From contig JACKNM010000002.1 of the NCBI GenBank assembly GCA_024234875.1, forward strand, positions 856,126 to 920,125: a DNA stretch of 64,000 bases, in the 5' to 3' direction. The notes below the pieces were generated by a model. It saw only the letters and a program-made list of their open reading frames with translations. It did no database searches and was not told the DNA's origin. The first letter of the stretch is position 1, and each line of letters begins with the position of its first letter. Below, piece by piece: positions 1-8,151 of this stretch. The position numbers and the translations under genes are program-made. Source of the DNA: Ectothiorhodospiraceae bacterium. Lineage in GTDB: Bacteria > Pseudomonadota > Gammaproteobacteria > HK1.

Positions 1-1112
1 AGCAGGACCACCTCATCGTCGAGCGCGAGCGCGCAGCCGGACTGGTGATGCTCGGCAAGACCAACACGCCCGAGTTCGGCGCCGGTGCGCAGACGTTCAA
101 CGCGCTGTTCGGCGTGACCCGCAATCCCTACGACCTGACTCGCACCTGCGGCGGCTCGAGCGGCGGTAGCGCGGTCGCGCTCGCCTGCGCGATGGTGAGT
201 CTCGCCGACGGCAGCGATTTCGGCGGCTCGCTGCGGGCGCCGGCAGCATGGTGCAACGTCGCCGGCTTTCGCCCGTCACCGGGTCGCGTGCCGTCGCACC
301 CGACTCGCCTGCCCTGGAGCACGCTCAGCGTCCACGGTCCGATGGGGCGAACGGTCGCCGACGTCGCGTTGCTCATGCAGGCGATCGCCGGGCCGGACCC
401 GCGCGTGCCGATCGCGATCGAGCAACCAGCCGAGATGTTCGCGGGATCACTGTCGCGGGACTTCCGCGGAACACGTATTGCCTGGAGTCGCGACCTCGGA
501 TTCCTGCCGGTCGACCCCGCCGTGACCGCGGTGTGCGAGGCATCGCGTCACGTCTTCGCCGACCTCGGATGCGAGGTGGTCGAGACCGAGCCCGACATGC
601 GTGGCGCCAGCGCGATCTTCAAGACGTTGCGCGCCGCGAAGTTCGCCATCGACCGCCAACACGAGATGACACACCACCGCCAGCTCCTCAAGCGCACGGT
701 GGTCGAGAACGCGCTCGCCGGCGAGCGCCTCGGTGGCCTCGATACCTGGCACGCGGAGGCCGCACGCGCTCGCCTGTGGCACGCGGTGCGCGAGTTCATG
801 GACGACCACGAGTTCATGGTCTGGCCGGTGAACCCGGTGCCACCGTTCTCTGCCGACCAGGAGACCCTCACCGAGATCGGTGGCACGAGGATGGACACCT
901 ACGTCGACTGGGGTGCGCTACGACACGTCGTCTCGGTGGTCGGACTGCCGTCGCTGTCGGTACCGTGCGGATTCACCGCCGACGGATTGCCGACGGGACT
1001 GCAGATCACCGGCCGTCACAACCGCGATCTCGATGTGCTCCGACTCGGGCATGCGTTCGAGCGCGCGACGGAATTCTGGAAACGGCGTCCCGCCATCGCG
1101 ACCACCGGGTGA
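1..1112 (+). CDS. Amidase signature family protein, 5' end outside the window
   Basis: The open frame runs in from the left edge, so the N-terminus is missing; the first codons read Q-D-H-L-I-V-E-R and lead into the typical LGKTNTPEFG segment. The amidase signature is visible: the GGSSGGSA glycine/serine loop (Ser codons at 156-161) and the nucleophile segment SDFGGSLRAPA (Ser codon 228-230). The catalytic Lys normally lies further upstream, outside the window. Family members hydrolyse C-N amide bonds (aliphatic amides, fatty-acid amides, Glu-tRNA amidotransferase A subunit). The C-terminal motif LPSLSVPCGFTADGLPTGLQITG is typical of stand-alone amidases rather than GatA. The substrate cannot be told from sequence. 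Confidence 0.9.
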   Translation, partial: QDHLIVERERAAGLVMLGKTNTPEFGAGAQTFNALFGVTRNPYDLTRTCGGSSGGSAVALACAMVSLADGSDFGGSLRAPAAWCNVAGFRPSPGRVPSHPTRLPWSTLSVHGPMGRTVADVALLMQAIAGPDPRVPIAIEQPAEMFAGSLSRDFRGTRIAWSRDLGFLPVDPAVTAVCEASRHVFADLGCEVVETEPDMRGASAIFKTLRAAKFAIDRQHEMTHHRQLLKRTVVENALAGERLGGLDTWHAEAARARLWHAVREFMDDHEFMVWPVNPVPPFSADQETLTEIGGTRMDTYVDWGALRHVVSVVGLPSLSVPCGFTADGLPTGLQITGRHNRDLDVLRLGHAFERATEFWKRRPAIATTG

Positions 1113-1276
1113 ACGCCCATGCGCGGAGATTGCCGATGGGTCGCATCGGTCGGACCTGATCGAGGGAAGAGATCGAACGAGCCGACGAAGGTGGCTCGGA
1201 AGCTGGTGCCGGACCGTGAAGGAACCGGTCCTCGTGTGCGCCGCGGAAACCGAGCGGCGCTTCCCGGACGTGCGGC

Positions 1277-1299
1277 CCCGGCTCGGGAGGAGAGCCGGG
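1277..1299 (-). terminator. Stem-loop, probable terminator of the RRM gene
   Basis: A perfect 8-bp inverted repeat (CCCGGCTC / GAGCCGGG, loop of 7) lies about 23 nt past the stop of the minus-strand RRM gene. It extends to 11 bp with one mismatch. No U-tract follows on either strand, so it may act as a bidirectional or Rho-assisted terminator between the convergent amidase and RRM genes. Confidence 0.5.
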
Positions 1300-1321
1300 A
1301 CCGCGAATCAGTTCGAACGGG

Positions 1322-1606
1322 TCAGAACGGCCGGTGGCGTGGCCCCTGGAAATCCCTTCTCTCCGGACGCGGACGCGCCTCGTTGACCCGCATGGTGCGG
1401 CCCTTCAAAGCGCGACCATCGAGATCTCGGATCGCTTGCTCGGCCTGTGCCCGATCCGGCATCTCGACGAATCCGAACCCCTTGGAACGCCCGGTCTCGC
1501 GATCCATCACGACGGTGGCCGACGACACGTCACCGTACGGCTGAAACGCTTGCCGGAGCTCGTCGTCACTCAGCTGGTAGGGCAGATTGCCCACATAGAT
1601 CCTCAT
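1322..1606 (-). CDS. Small RRM-domain RNA-binding protein
   Basis: A 94-residue protein starting MRIYVGNLPYQLSDDELRQAF. It is a single RNA recognition motif: RNP2 is IYVGNL (residues 3-8) and RNP1 is KGFGFVEM in the middle, followed by a short basic tail (RPRPERRDFQGPRHRPF). Small one-RRM proteins of this type occur in cyanobacteria and many proteobacteria and bind single-stranded RNA, often being cold-induced. The ATG at 1604-1606 was chosen because the RRM begins immediately after it; a longer upstream frame adds only low-quality sequence. The gene is monocistronic, divergent from the MocR gene and followed by a hairpin. The target RNAs are unknown. Confidence 0.88.
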   Translation of the reverse strand: MRIYVGNLPYQLSDDELRQAFQPYGDVSSATVVMDRETGRSKGFGFVEMPDRAQAEQAIRDLDGRALKGRTMRVNEARPRPERRDFQGPRHRPF

Positions 1607-1986
1607 CGCATTCGACTCTCGAAACTCGTGCCATGTTGAGCGCGAATCGGGCCCCATCCCATGGCACCGGGCTCGGAGACCGACATCGCCGCCTGTCGCG
1701 GCGCTGACCGATAGTGAACCTGCCCGCTCGGAAACGCAATCCTGCTCGGATTGTATGCAGACAGACTCGTCGACCACGCGCTTCAGGCCGTCCTGGAGGC
1801 ACCGAGGATGCAACCGGAATGCGACGAGAATGCGTCGACGATGAAAGCGCTCTCGCCAGTCTCGTGCCGTTGCCGATCGACGCGAGTCTCGCCATGCGTC
1901 GGTGCTCGACGTTGACCACCGCACGATCGAGCGGCCAAAGTGCTCACCTTCGCTGCGACGACGCGCCCCGTGCCCGTACCGACCAA
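1607..1986. other. Divergent intergenic region, RRM gene / MocR regulator
   Basis: About 380 nt separates the RRM start from the preferred MocR start. It must hold both promoters. I see no convincing -35/-10 pair and no clear pair of direct repeats of the kind MocR proteins bind. The plus-strand frame is open back to a GTG at 1714, so part of the stretch could code for a MocR N-terminal extension, but that sequence does not resemble the family. Confidence 0.4.
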
Positions 1987-3513
1987 GTGACCCAGTCCAG
2001 ACAGGAGTCCCGAGGCGGCGCCCGTGGTCTGCTGCTCGATGCGTTGTGCGTCGAGCGCGCGGGACGCCATCCTCTTCATCGCCAGGTCTACGAGGCACTG
2101 CGCGACGCCGTGCTCGCGGGGCGCGTTCGCCCGGGCACGCGCCTGCCGTCGACTCGCTCGCTCGCGAGCCAACTCGGTGTCTCGCGCAATACGGTGATCA
2201 GCGCCTACGAGCAATTGACCTCGGAGGGCTTTCTCGAGTCACGCGCCGGTGCCGGCACGCGGGTCTGCGCGGTCTTTCCCGAGCGCCCGAGTGGCACGCC
2301 GACGCGAGCACTCGTCCGCGCGAGGACCACGCCACCACCCACGGTGTCGCGGCGCGGTGCGCTGATCGGAGCGACCCTGCGCCCGACGTCGCCCGCCACC
2401 GCCACTGCGTTCCAGCCGGGCCTGCCGGCGCTCGACCAGTTCCCCTTCGCGATCTGGAATCGCCTGCTCACGCGCGCCGCCCGCCAGCTCGACCGTGCCG
2501 AGCTCGGGTACGGTGCGAGCGGTGGCCTGCCCGCATTGCGCGAGACGGTGGCCGAGTACCTGACCGCGTCGCGCGGGGTGCGATGTCGGCCGAGCCAGGT
2601 GGTGGTGACCGGTGGCGCGCAAGCGGCCCTCGATCTCGCGACCCGCATGCTGCTCGACCCGGGCGACGAGGCCTGGCTGGAGGAGCCTGGCTACTCGGGC
2701 GCCCGCGGGGCGCTGCTCGCCGCCGGTGCCAGGCTCCGTCCGGTGCCGGTGGACGACGAGGGCCTCGACGTCGAGCACGCGGCCGCACATTTTCCGCGCG
2801 CCCGACTCGCGTACGTGACGCCGTCTTATCAATTCCCCTGTGGCGTCACGATGAGTCTCGAGCGTCGCCTGAGCCTCATCGACTGGGCGGAACGCGCCGG
2901 GGCGTGGGTGATCGAGGACGACTACGACAGCGAGTACCGATATCGCGGCCGACCACTGAACGCACTCCAGGGGCTCGACGACGGCGAGCGCGTGGTCTAC
3001 CTCGGAACTTTCTCCAAGACCTTGTTCCCCGCGCTGCGCGTCGCGTACCTGGTGGTTCCCGAGCCGTTGGCCGACGCGTTCCGCAACGCGCTGCGAATCA
3101 CCGGTCAGGACGCGTCGGTGCCGGTGCAGGCCGCACTCGCGGCATTCATCGGCGAGGGCCACTTCGCCGCCCACGTGCGTCGGATGCGCGCGCTCTACGC
3201 GAGCCGCCAGCGCCGCTTCGTCGAGCTCGCATCCGCCCGTGTCGGCGACTGGCTCGACATCCGCCCGACCGATGCCGGCATGCAGATCGCCGCCACGCTG
3301 CGCGTCGCCGGTGACGACCGCGCGGTCAGCGCGGCGGCGGCGCGGCGCGGTCTCGTCGCACCGCCGCTGTCGGGGCTTCACCTCGGTCCGGTCACTCGCA
3401 GCGGCCTCTTCCTCGGCTATGCCGGCATCGACGATGCGCGGCTCGAGTCGTCGCTCGAGCGCCTCGCCGATGCGCTGCGCGAGGTGCTCGGTGCCGATCC
3501 GGCACACTCGTGA
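1987..3513 (+). CDS. MocR/PdxR-family transcriptional regulator (GntR HTH + aminotransferase fold)
   Basis: About 508 residues from the preferred GTG. Residues ~28-95 are a GntR winged helix (PLHRQVYEALRDAVLAGRVRPGTRLPSTRSLASQLGVSRNTV pattern); the rest is a class I aminotransferase-like domain with the PLP motif GTFSKTLFPALRVAYLV (Lys344, codon 3016-3018) and the DDYDSEYRYRG segment. MocR proteins use PLP as effector and regulate vitamin B6, GABA, taurine or other amine metabolism. The frame is open upstream to a GTG at 1714 and an ATG at 1894; the GTG at 1987 fits the family's usual N-terminus best, although no good ribosome site precedes it. It is translationally coupled (GTGA overlap) to the alpha/beta hydrolase, so that gene may be its target. 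Confidence 0.88.
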   Translation: MTQSRQESRGGARGLLLDALCVERAGRHPLHRQVYEALRDAVLAGRVRPGTRLPSTRSLASQLGVSRNTVISAYEQLTSEGFLESRAGAGTRVCAVFPERPSGTPTRALVRARTTPPPTVSRRGALIGATLRPTSPATATAFQPGLPALDQFPFAIWNRLLTRAARQLDRAELGYGASGGLPALRETVAEYLTASRGVRCRPSQVVVTGGAQAALDLATRMLLDPGDEAWLEEPGYSGARGALLAAGARLRPVPVDDEGLDVEHAAAHFPRARLAYVTPSYQFPCGVTMSLERRLSLIDWAERAGAWVIEDDYDSEYRYRGRPLNALQGLDDGERVVYLGTFSKTLFPALRVAYLVVPEPLADAFRNALRITGQDASVPVQAALAAFIGEGHFAAHVRRMRALYASRQRRFVELASARVGDWLDIRPTDAGMQIAATLRVAGDDRAVSAAAARRGLVAPPLSGLHLGPVTRSGLFLGYAGIDDARLESSLERLADALREVLGADPAHS

Positions 3514-4439
3514 GCACCACCGCGTACGTCGCCGAGGACGAGCTACGGCGGGTCGAGCGACTCGGACGACCGGCGTGGACCGGGCCGCCCGGCGCCCGAA
3601 TCGCGTGGCGGCGTTTCGGCCCTGCCCGCACCACACCGGTGGTCCTCCTCCACGGCGGCTCGGGCTCCTGGCTGCACTGGATCCGCAACGTGGAGACGCT
3701 CGCGCGCGACCACGACGTGCTCGCCCCCGACACCCCGGGCCTGGGTGATTCCGATCCGCCGCTCGGCGGCTTCGACCCCGAGGACCTGCTGGGCTCGGTG
3801 CGGCGACTCGCGCGCGCGCTCGCCCTCGGTCTCGACGCGCTCGTGGGCGAGCGGCCGGTGCATCTCGTCGGCTTCTCGATGGGCGGCGTGGTCGGTGGGC
3901 ATCTCGCGGCGATGGCGCCGGAGCGCGTGCGCGCCTTCACCCTGGTCGGCGGCGCCGCGCTCGGTGTCGGCTGGAGCGGATTGCCCGGTCGGTTGCGCGC
4001 GACCACGCCGGGGATGCCGCTGGCGAAGCGTCTCGACGCGCAGCGACACAACCTCGGGGTGCTGATGTTGCGCGATCCAGAGGCCGCGAGCCCGCTCGGC
4101 GAATGGATCCAGCTTCGCAACCTCGAGCGCGCCCGCATCCGCACCCACGCGCTCGGAGCGAGCGACGTGCTCGCGCGCGCGCTGCCGTCGGTGCGCGCAC
4201 CGATCGACGCCATCTGGGGCGAGCACGACGTGTACCTCCAGCCCGACCCTTCGGCCTCGGCACGCGCACTGCGCACGGCTCACCCCGAGGCGACCGTCCA
4301 CCACGTCAGCGAGGCCGGGCATTGGGTGATGTTCGAGCGTGCTGCGCGCTTCGATGCGCTGCTGGCCGCGATTCTGGAGCGACGCGGGACCACCCGCGGT
4401 GACTCAGCCGTCGAGGAACGCGGCCCAGAGCAGGCGTAG
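3510..4439 (+). CDS. Alpha/beta hydrolase
   Basis: A 309-residue cytoplasmic alpha/beta-hydrolase fold protein with no signal peptide. The oxyanion loop is LLHGGSGSW (~47-54), the nucleophile elbow GFSMGG places Ser123, the acid is probably Asp240 (WGEHDVYL) and the histidine is His271 (EAGHWVMFE). Its GTG start overlaps the MocR stop by 4 nt, indicating one transcript and coupled translation. It resembles esterases and meta-cleavage-product-type hydrolases, but the substrate cannot be assigned. Its last 36 nt overlap the 3' end of the convergent TauE gene. Confidence 0.87.
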   Translation: MSTTAYVAEDELRRVERLGRPAWTGPPGARIAWRRFGPARTTPVVLLHGGSGSWLHWIRNVETLARDHDVLAPDTPGLGDSDPPLGGFDPEDLLGSVRRLARALALGLDALVGERPVHLVGFSMGGVVGGHLAAMAPERVRAFTLVGGAALGVGWSGLPGRLRATTPGMPLAKRLDAQRHNLGVLMLRDPEAASPLGEWIQLRNLERARIRTHALGASDVLARALPSVRAPIDAIWGEHDVYLQPDPSASARALRTAHPEATVHHVSEAGHWVMFERAARFDALLAAILERRGTTRGDSAVEERGPEQA

Positions 4440-5177
4440 CCCGAGCACGGTGAGCACCGCGCGGAAGACGTGAAGGAAGACCCGATCGGAGAGCCGATTG
4501 AGCAGGTTGCGGCCGACGAAGGTGCCGACGAGCCCGACCGCGATCATCACCGCGAGGAGCGGGAACCACGGCAGGTACAGGAAGCCGATGGCGCCGAAGG
4601 CGACCACCTTCAGACCGTGCTGGAGCGCGGTGCACGCGGCCTGAGTCGCCACCAGCCCGTGACGGCCCAGCCGCTCCGGCGAGAGAAAGGCGGCGACGAA
4701 TGGGCCGGTCCCGCCGACGAACATGGTGACGAAGCTGGCCGCGGCACCGACCAGGGGATAGCTCCAGCGCGGCACGTTCGCCGGCCGCAGCCGCGGCGAC
4801 CAGACCGAGTACAGCACGAAGACGCCGAGCACGGCCTGCAACGTCGAGCGCGACAGGGCCACGAACAGCGACGCCGCGATGGTGACGCCGACCAGCCCGC
4901 CGGCGGTGAACAGCCCGACCAGACCCCAGTCGACGTTGCGGCGCATGATCGCCACCCGCCCGCAGTTCGCCCCGAGCTGCACCGCGCCGTGCACCGGAAT
5001 CGCCACCGCCGGCGGCATGATCGAGGCGAGCACCGCGATCATCACGATGCCGCCGCCGAGCCCGACCGCGGCGGTGAAGGTCGCGGTGAGAAAGCTCAGG
5101 CCGACGAGGCCGAGCGCCACCGATGCCGACATCTCCGGCGGCAGCAGGGGTTCCAGAGCGGAGAGGACGACGTCCAA
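4404..5177 (-). CDS. TauE/SafE (UPF0721) family membrane transporter
   Basis: A 257-residue, strongly hydrophobic protein with about eight membrane segments. The N-terminal half carries the family pattern of glycine-rich helices (FTAAVGLGGGIVMIAVLAS) and the second half repeats it (FVGGTGPFVAAF). TauE/SafE proteins export or import sulfite, sulfoacetate or other small organic anions across the inner membrane. The TTG at 5177 is preceded by an AAGG sequence; an internal ATG at 5130-5132 is the alternative start. It is last in the minus-strand run creatininase-VanZ-PhzF-MmgE, though a hairpin separates it from MmgE. Its end overlaps the alpha/beta hydrolase gene tail to tail. Confidence 0.85.
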   Translation of the reverse strand: MDVVLSALEPLLPPEMSASVALGLVGLSFLTATFTAAVGLGGGIVMIAVLASIMPPAVAIPVHGAVQLGANCGRVAIMRRNVDWGLVGLFTAGGLVGVTIAASLFVALSRSTLQAVLGVFVLYSVWSPRLRPANVPRWSYPLVGAAASFVTMFVGGTGPFVAAFLSPERLGRHGLVATQAACTALQHGLKVVAFGAIGFLYLPWFPLLAVMIAVGLVGTFVGRNLLNRLSDRVFLHVFRAVLTVLGLRLLWAAFLDG

Positions 5178-5217
5178 GGGTAGCCTTCAGGTGCTCGACG
5201 ACGCGCACCGCGGCCAC

Positions 5218-5242
5218 CCGCCGTGGCCATACGCCACGGCGG
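5218..5242 (-). terminator. Stem-loop downstream of the MmgE/PrpD gene
   Basis: A perfect 9-bp inverted repeat (CCGCCGTGG / CCACGGCGG, 7-nt loop) begins 37 nt past the MmgE/PrpD stop, between it and the TauE gene. No U-tract follows; it may be an attenuating terminator or an mRNA-stabilising hairpin inside the operon. Confidence 0.5.
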
Positions 5243-5278
5243 TGCGACCATCGCGGCGCCGTGCGCTCGACTCGCGCC

Positions 5279-6658
5279 TCAACCCTCGGGACGGCAGAGC
5301 GACATCAGCTCGCCGGCGTTGGCCACGTCCTCGACGTGCTGAAGCCGGTCGAGCAGCGAGCGCGCACGCGCCTCGCCGATGACCGGTGTCGTGAGGGCGA
5401 GGAACTTCTCCGCCAGCCGCCGGCCCTGTCGCTCGAGATCGACGTCCGGCTTGCTGGCGTCACCGCGCAGGCGATGCGTCACCCCGTCACCCAGCGTCAC
5501 CACCACGTCGCTGGTCGCGAACTCGAGGTCGGCCTCGCCGACGACCCGCATCCGCCGCCGCAGTGCGACCAGATCCGGCTCCGCGCACGACTCGGCGGTG
5601 TAGGCGTCGATCGACGCCGTGTCGCGCCCGGCGAGGGCCATCGCCGCGGTATGACGGAGGCTGAACTTGGCCTCGAGGCCGGTGCTCGGCTCCTGGATGT
5701 CGCACATCCGCAGGTTCGCGGTGGGGACGTGGATCTCGACCCGCTCCACCCGGCCGGGGTCGAGCCCGGCCTCGACCGCCTGGCGCATCGCCTCGATGCT
5801 CGCATGCGTTCCGTAGCAGGCGGCGTGGTACTTGAACAGGACGCCGGGGGTGAGGAACGTCTCACCGAATCCCTCCAGCGCGGCGGCGGCGTCTGGAGCC
5901 TCGACATGGGTGTCGGCGAGCCCCTGGGCGCACTCCAGCGCATCGGGACGGGCGGTATAGCCGCGCCGCGCGAGCTGCGCTGCGAGCAGGCCATTGGCGG
6001 CGGCCTTGCCGGCGTGGAGCGGCTTGCACATGGTGCCGAACATCGACTTCAACCCCGCCGCCTGGGTGGCCGCGATGCCGAGGGCGACCGCGGTGCGGTC
6101 GGTGTCGAGCCCGAGCAGGTTCGAGGCCGCGGCGGCGGCGCCGACGGTCCCCGAGATGCCGGTGCTGTGGAAGCCACGCTCGTAGTGCTCCCGGGTGAGG
6201 AATCGCCCGGAGCGGCATTCGGTCTCCAGGCCGGCGACGAACGCCGCCAGCATGGCGCGACCGTCGTGCCCATCGCGCTCCGACAGCGCGAGCACCACCG
6301 GCGCCACCGGCACGCTGGGGTGCCCGATCATCGCCGGGTGGACGTCGTCGTAATCGAGCGCGTGCGAGAACGTGCCGTTGATCATCGCCGCCTGATAGGC
6401 CGAGGTCCGCAACCGGTGCCCGACCACGCTCGCCTGTGGCTTGCCACCCGCCTCCTCGAGCTCGGCGAGGAGCAATGTGCCGGTCCCCTCGGTGGCACCC
6501 GCGATGGTGACGCCGAACCAGTCGAGCAGACACTGGCGGGCGACGGTGCGAACCGCCGCCGGCAACGCGTCGTAGCGCAGGCCCGCGGCCTGGCCGGCGA
6601 GGCGCGCAGTCAGGCCCTCGGCGCTGACGGTGGCGGGAGCGGGACGTTGCTGGGCCAT
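5279..6658 (-). CDS. MmgE/PrpD family protein
   Basis: 459 residues starting MAQQRPAPATV, with a good GGAGG site 8 nt upstream; a longer upstream frame is rejected on that basis. The protein matches the two-domain MmgE/PrpD fold: an all-helical N-terminal half (DWFGVTIAGA, GTFSHALDYDD, AFVAGLETECR) and a C-terminal half beginning near YGTHASIEAM. Family members include 2-methylcitrate dehydratase, cis-aconitate decarboxylase and iminodisuccinate epimerase. Without propionate-cycle neighbours (no prpB or prpC here) it is unlikely to be PrpD itself. Its neighbours are PhzF-like and creatininase-like genes, suggesting degradation of a dicarboxylate or amide compound. Confidence 0.88.
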   Translation of the reverse strand: MAQQRPAPATVSAEGLTARLAGQAAGLRYDALPAAVRTVARQCLLDWFGVTIAGATEGTGTLLLAELEEAGGKPQASVVGHRLRTSAYQAAMINGTFSHALDYDDVHPAMIGHPSVPVAPVVLALSERDGHDGRAMLAAFVAGLETECRSGRFLTREHYERGFHSTGISGTVGAAAAASNLLGLDTDRTAVALGIAATQAAGLKSMFGTMCKPLHAGKAAANGLLAAQLARRGYTARPDALECAQGLADTHVEAPDAAAALEGFGETFLTPGVLFKYHAACYGTHASIEAMRQAVEAGLDPGRVERVEIHVPTANLRMCDIQEPSTGLEAKFSLRHTAAMALAGRDTASIDAYTAESCAEPDLVALRRRMRVVGEADLEFATSDVVVTLGDGVTHRLRGDASKPDVDLERQGRRLAEKFLALTTPVIGEARARSLLDRLQHVEDVANAGELMSLCRPEG

Positions 6659-6741
6659 CGGGGAACCTCCGCAGTAGCTGGCGCGGAGCGGAAAGCTCGC
6701 ATACGGCCTCGTCGTGGTCAAACGCCGCGCGCGGGTCCGAA

Positions 6742-7659
6742 TCAGACCTCGATCGAGCCCTCCGACACCATCACGCATTCGCCCGCCACCCGCACCGCCC
6801 GGACGGCACCACCTTCGGTGTCGACCTCGATGGTGATGACGCTCGGCCGCCCCATCTCGAACCCCTGCTCGACGATCCAGCGGTGCGTGCCGTCCCCTCG
6901 CCCGTCGCGCGCCGCGAGATAGCCGGCCAGCGCCGCGGCGGCGGAACCGGTCGCCGGATCCTCGACCACGCCGTGATCGGGCGCGAACATGCGCGCTCGG
7001 AGGTCGGCCTGATCGGTCTCCGGGTCACGGCACACCACGTAGACCGCATCGGCCCACCAACCCTGGATCACCCGCCTCCAGGTGGCCGGCTCGACCGCCG
7101 CCCGCGCGAGCGCACCGCGCCCGGTCACCGGGACGATCAGGTAGGGCGCGCCGCACGACGCACCCTGTGGCGCGTCACGCCCGTCGACGACGATGTCGGC
7201 GACCTCGAGCGACAGGGCGGCGGCGAGCTCCGCCACCGGCGGCGGAGTCGGGCCGCGCTCGGGCAGTCGGGCGGCGGTGAGGCATGCGCCGACGGCCGCG
7301 CCATCGCGTGTGGTGATGGTGACCGGAACCGGGCCGACCCCCTCCTCGAGAACCAACGCGGTCCCCGCTGCCGGCAACGGCACGATGCCGGTGCGCACCA
7401 GCACGTAGGCGGTGCCGACGGTGGGGTGACCGGCGAACGCCATCTCCCGCGCCGGGGTGAAGATCCGTACCCGGCAGGTGTGGGAGGGGTCGTCCGCGGG
7501 CAACACGAAGGTGGTCTCGGACAGGTTGAACTCGCGGGCGATGGCCTGCATCGCGGCGGTGTCGAGACCACGCGCATCGGGCAGCACCGCGAGCGGGTTG
7601 CCGCCGAAGCGGCGGTCGGTGAACACGTCGGTGGTGACGAATCGATAACGCATGGCCAT
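6742..7659 (-). CDS. PhzF family isomerase/epimerase-like protein
   Basis: 305 residues with the PhzF (diaminopimelate-epimerase) fold: VFTDRRFGGNPLAV near the N-terminus, FNLSETTF carrying the catalytic Glu, FAGHPTVGTAYVL, and the C-terminal VVEDPATGSAAAALAGYL. PhzF isomerises trans-2,3-dihydro-3-hydroxyanthranilate, but most homologues act on unrelated substrates. No other phenazine genes are present, so a phenazine role is unlikely. The gene lies 15 nt after the VanZ-like stop and 83 nt before MmgE/PrpD. Two in-frame ATGs (7659 and 7653) are possible. Confidence 0.9.
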   Translation of the reverse strand: MAMRYRFVTTDVFTDRRFGGNPLAVLPDARGLDTAAMQAIAREFNLSETTFVLPADDPSHTCRVRIFTPAREMAFAGHPTVGTAYVLVRTGIVPLPAAGTALVLEEGVGPVPVTITTRDGAAVGACLTAARLPERGPTPPPVAELAAALSLEVADIVVDGRDAPQGASCGAPYLIVPVTGRGALARAAVEPATWRRVIQGWWADAVYVVCRDPETDQADLRARMFAPDHGVVEDPATGSAAAALAGYLAARDGRGDGTHRWIVEQGFEMGRPSVITIEVDTEGGAVRAVRVAGECVMVSEGSIEV

Positions 7660-7674
7660 CCTCGTTTGACTTGC

Positions 7675-8151
7675 TCAGTCGCCGGGCTCCGGCCTCGCGG
7701 CCTGCGGCACCAGCCAGCGCGCGACGAGCCACGCCGCGGCCACGCCGACGATGGCACCGATACCGTTGGCGAGGACGTCGAGCAGGCTCGCGGTGCGCTC
7801 GGCGGTGAACGCCTGCGCCAGCTCGATCGACGCGCCGTAGCCGAAGGTCGCGGCGAAGCAGGTCACCACCCCACCGCGTACGGCCGGATAGGCCAGAACC
7901 GCCGCGCCACCGATGGCCGCGTAGGCGATCAGGTGCGCCGCCTTGTCCCAGATCCGAATCGGCGGCAGGGACTCGACCGACGACATCGACAACCACGCCA
8001 CCACGCCCACCATCGCCCACAGCGCCGGGCGTGCGAGCCGAGCCGTCCAGTGCAGCGTGGCGCGACGCGACCCGGCGGCGGCGTTCACCGACCGCGCGGC
8101 CCGCGCGGTCGCGGCGCCCGCGCCCGCGCCCGCATCAGCCCCACACGCCAC
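7675..8151 (-). CDS. VanZ-like membrane protein
   Basis: About 158 residues with four predicted membrane helices. The VanZ-family signatures are clear: WDKAAHLIAYAAIGG, then GASIELAQAFTAERTASLLDVLANGIGAIVG, a helix ending in the polar E...D..D pattern. The name comes from a teicoplanin-resistance accessory gene, but most homologues have no known function. The start used overlaps the creatininase stop by 17 nt; a later GTG start is possible because the first ~35 residues are Ala/Gly-rich and poorly conserved in character. Confidence 0.8.
   Translation of the reverse strand: MACGADAGAGAGAATARAARSVNAAAGSRRATLHWTARLARPALWAMVGVVAWLSMSSVESLPPIRIWDKAAHLIAYAAIGGAAVLAYPAVRGGVVTCFAATFGYGASIELAQAFTAERTASLLDVLANGIGAIVGVAAAWLVARWLVPQAARPEPGD

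Noticed and set aside
1224..1248. A second hairpin (GGACCG/CGGTCC) after the amidase
   Set aside because: Only 6 bp and no U-tract; too weak beside the neighbouring 8-11 bp stem to annotate.
1714..1986. N-terminal extension of the MocR regulator
   Set aside because: The 91 extra residues do not resemble the family and contain low-complexity sequence; the GTG at 1987 gives a typical start.
5123..6922. A 599-codon plus-strand frame
   Set aside because: Antisense to MmgE/PrpD and part of TauE, with a biased Gly/Arg/Val composition and no motif.
6742..7659. Phenazine biosynthesis role for the PhzF-like gene
   Set aside because: No phzA/B/C/D/E/G genes are near and most PhzF homologues are not in phenazine pathways.
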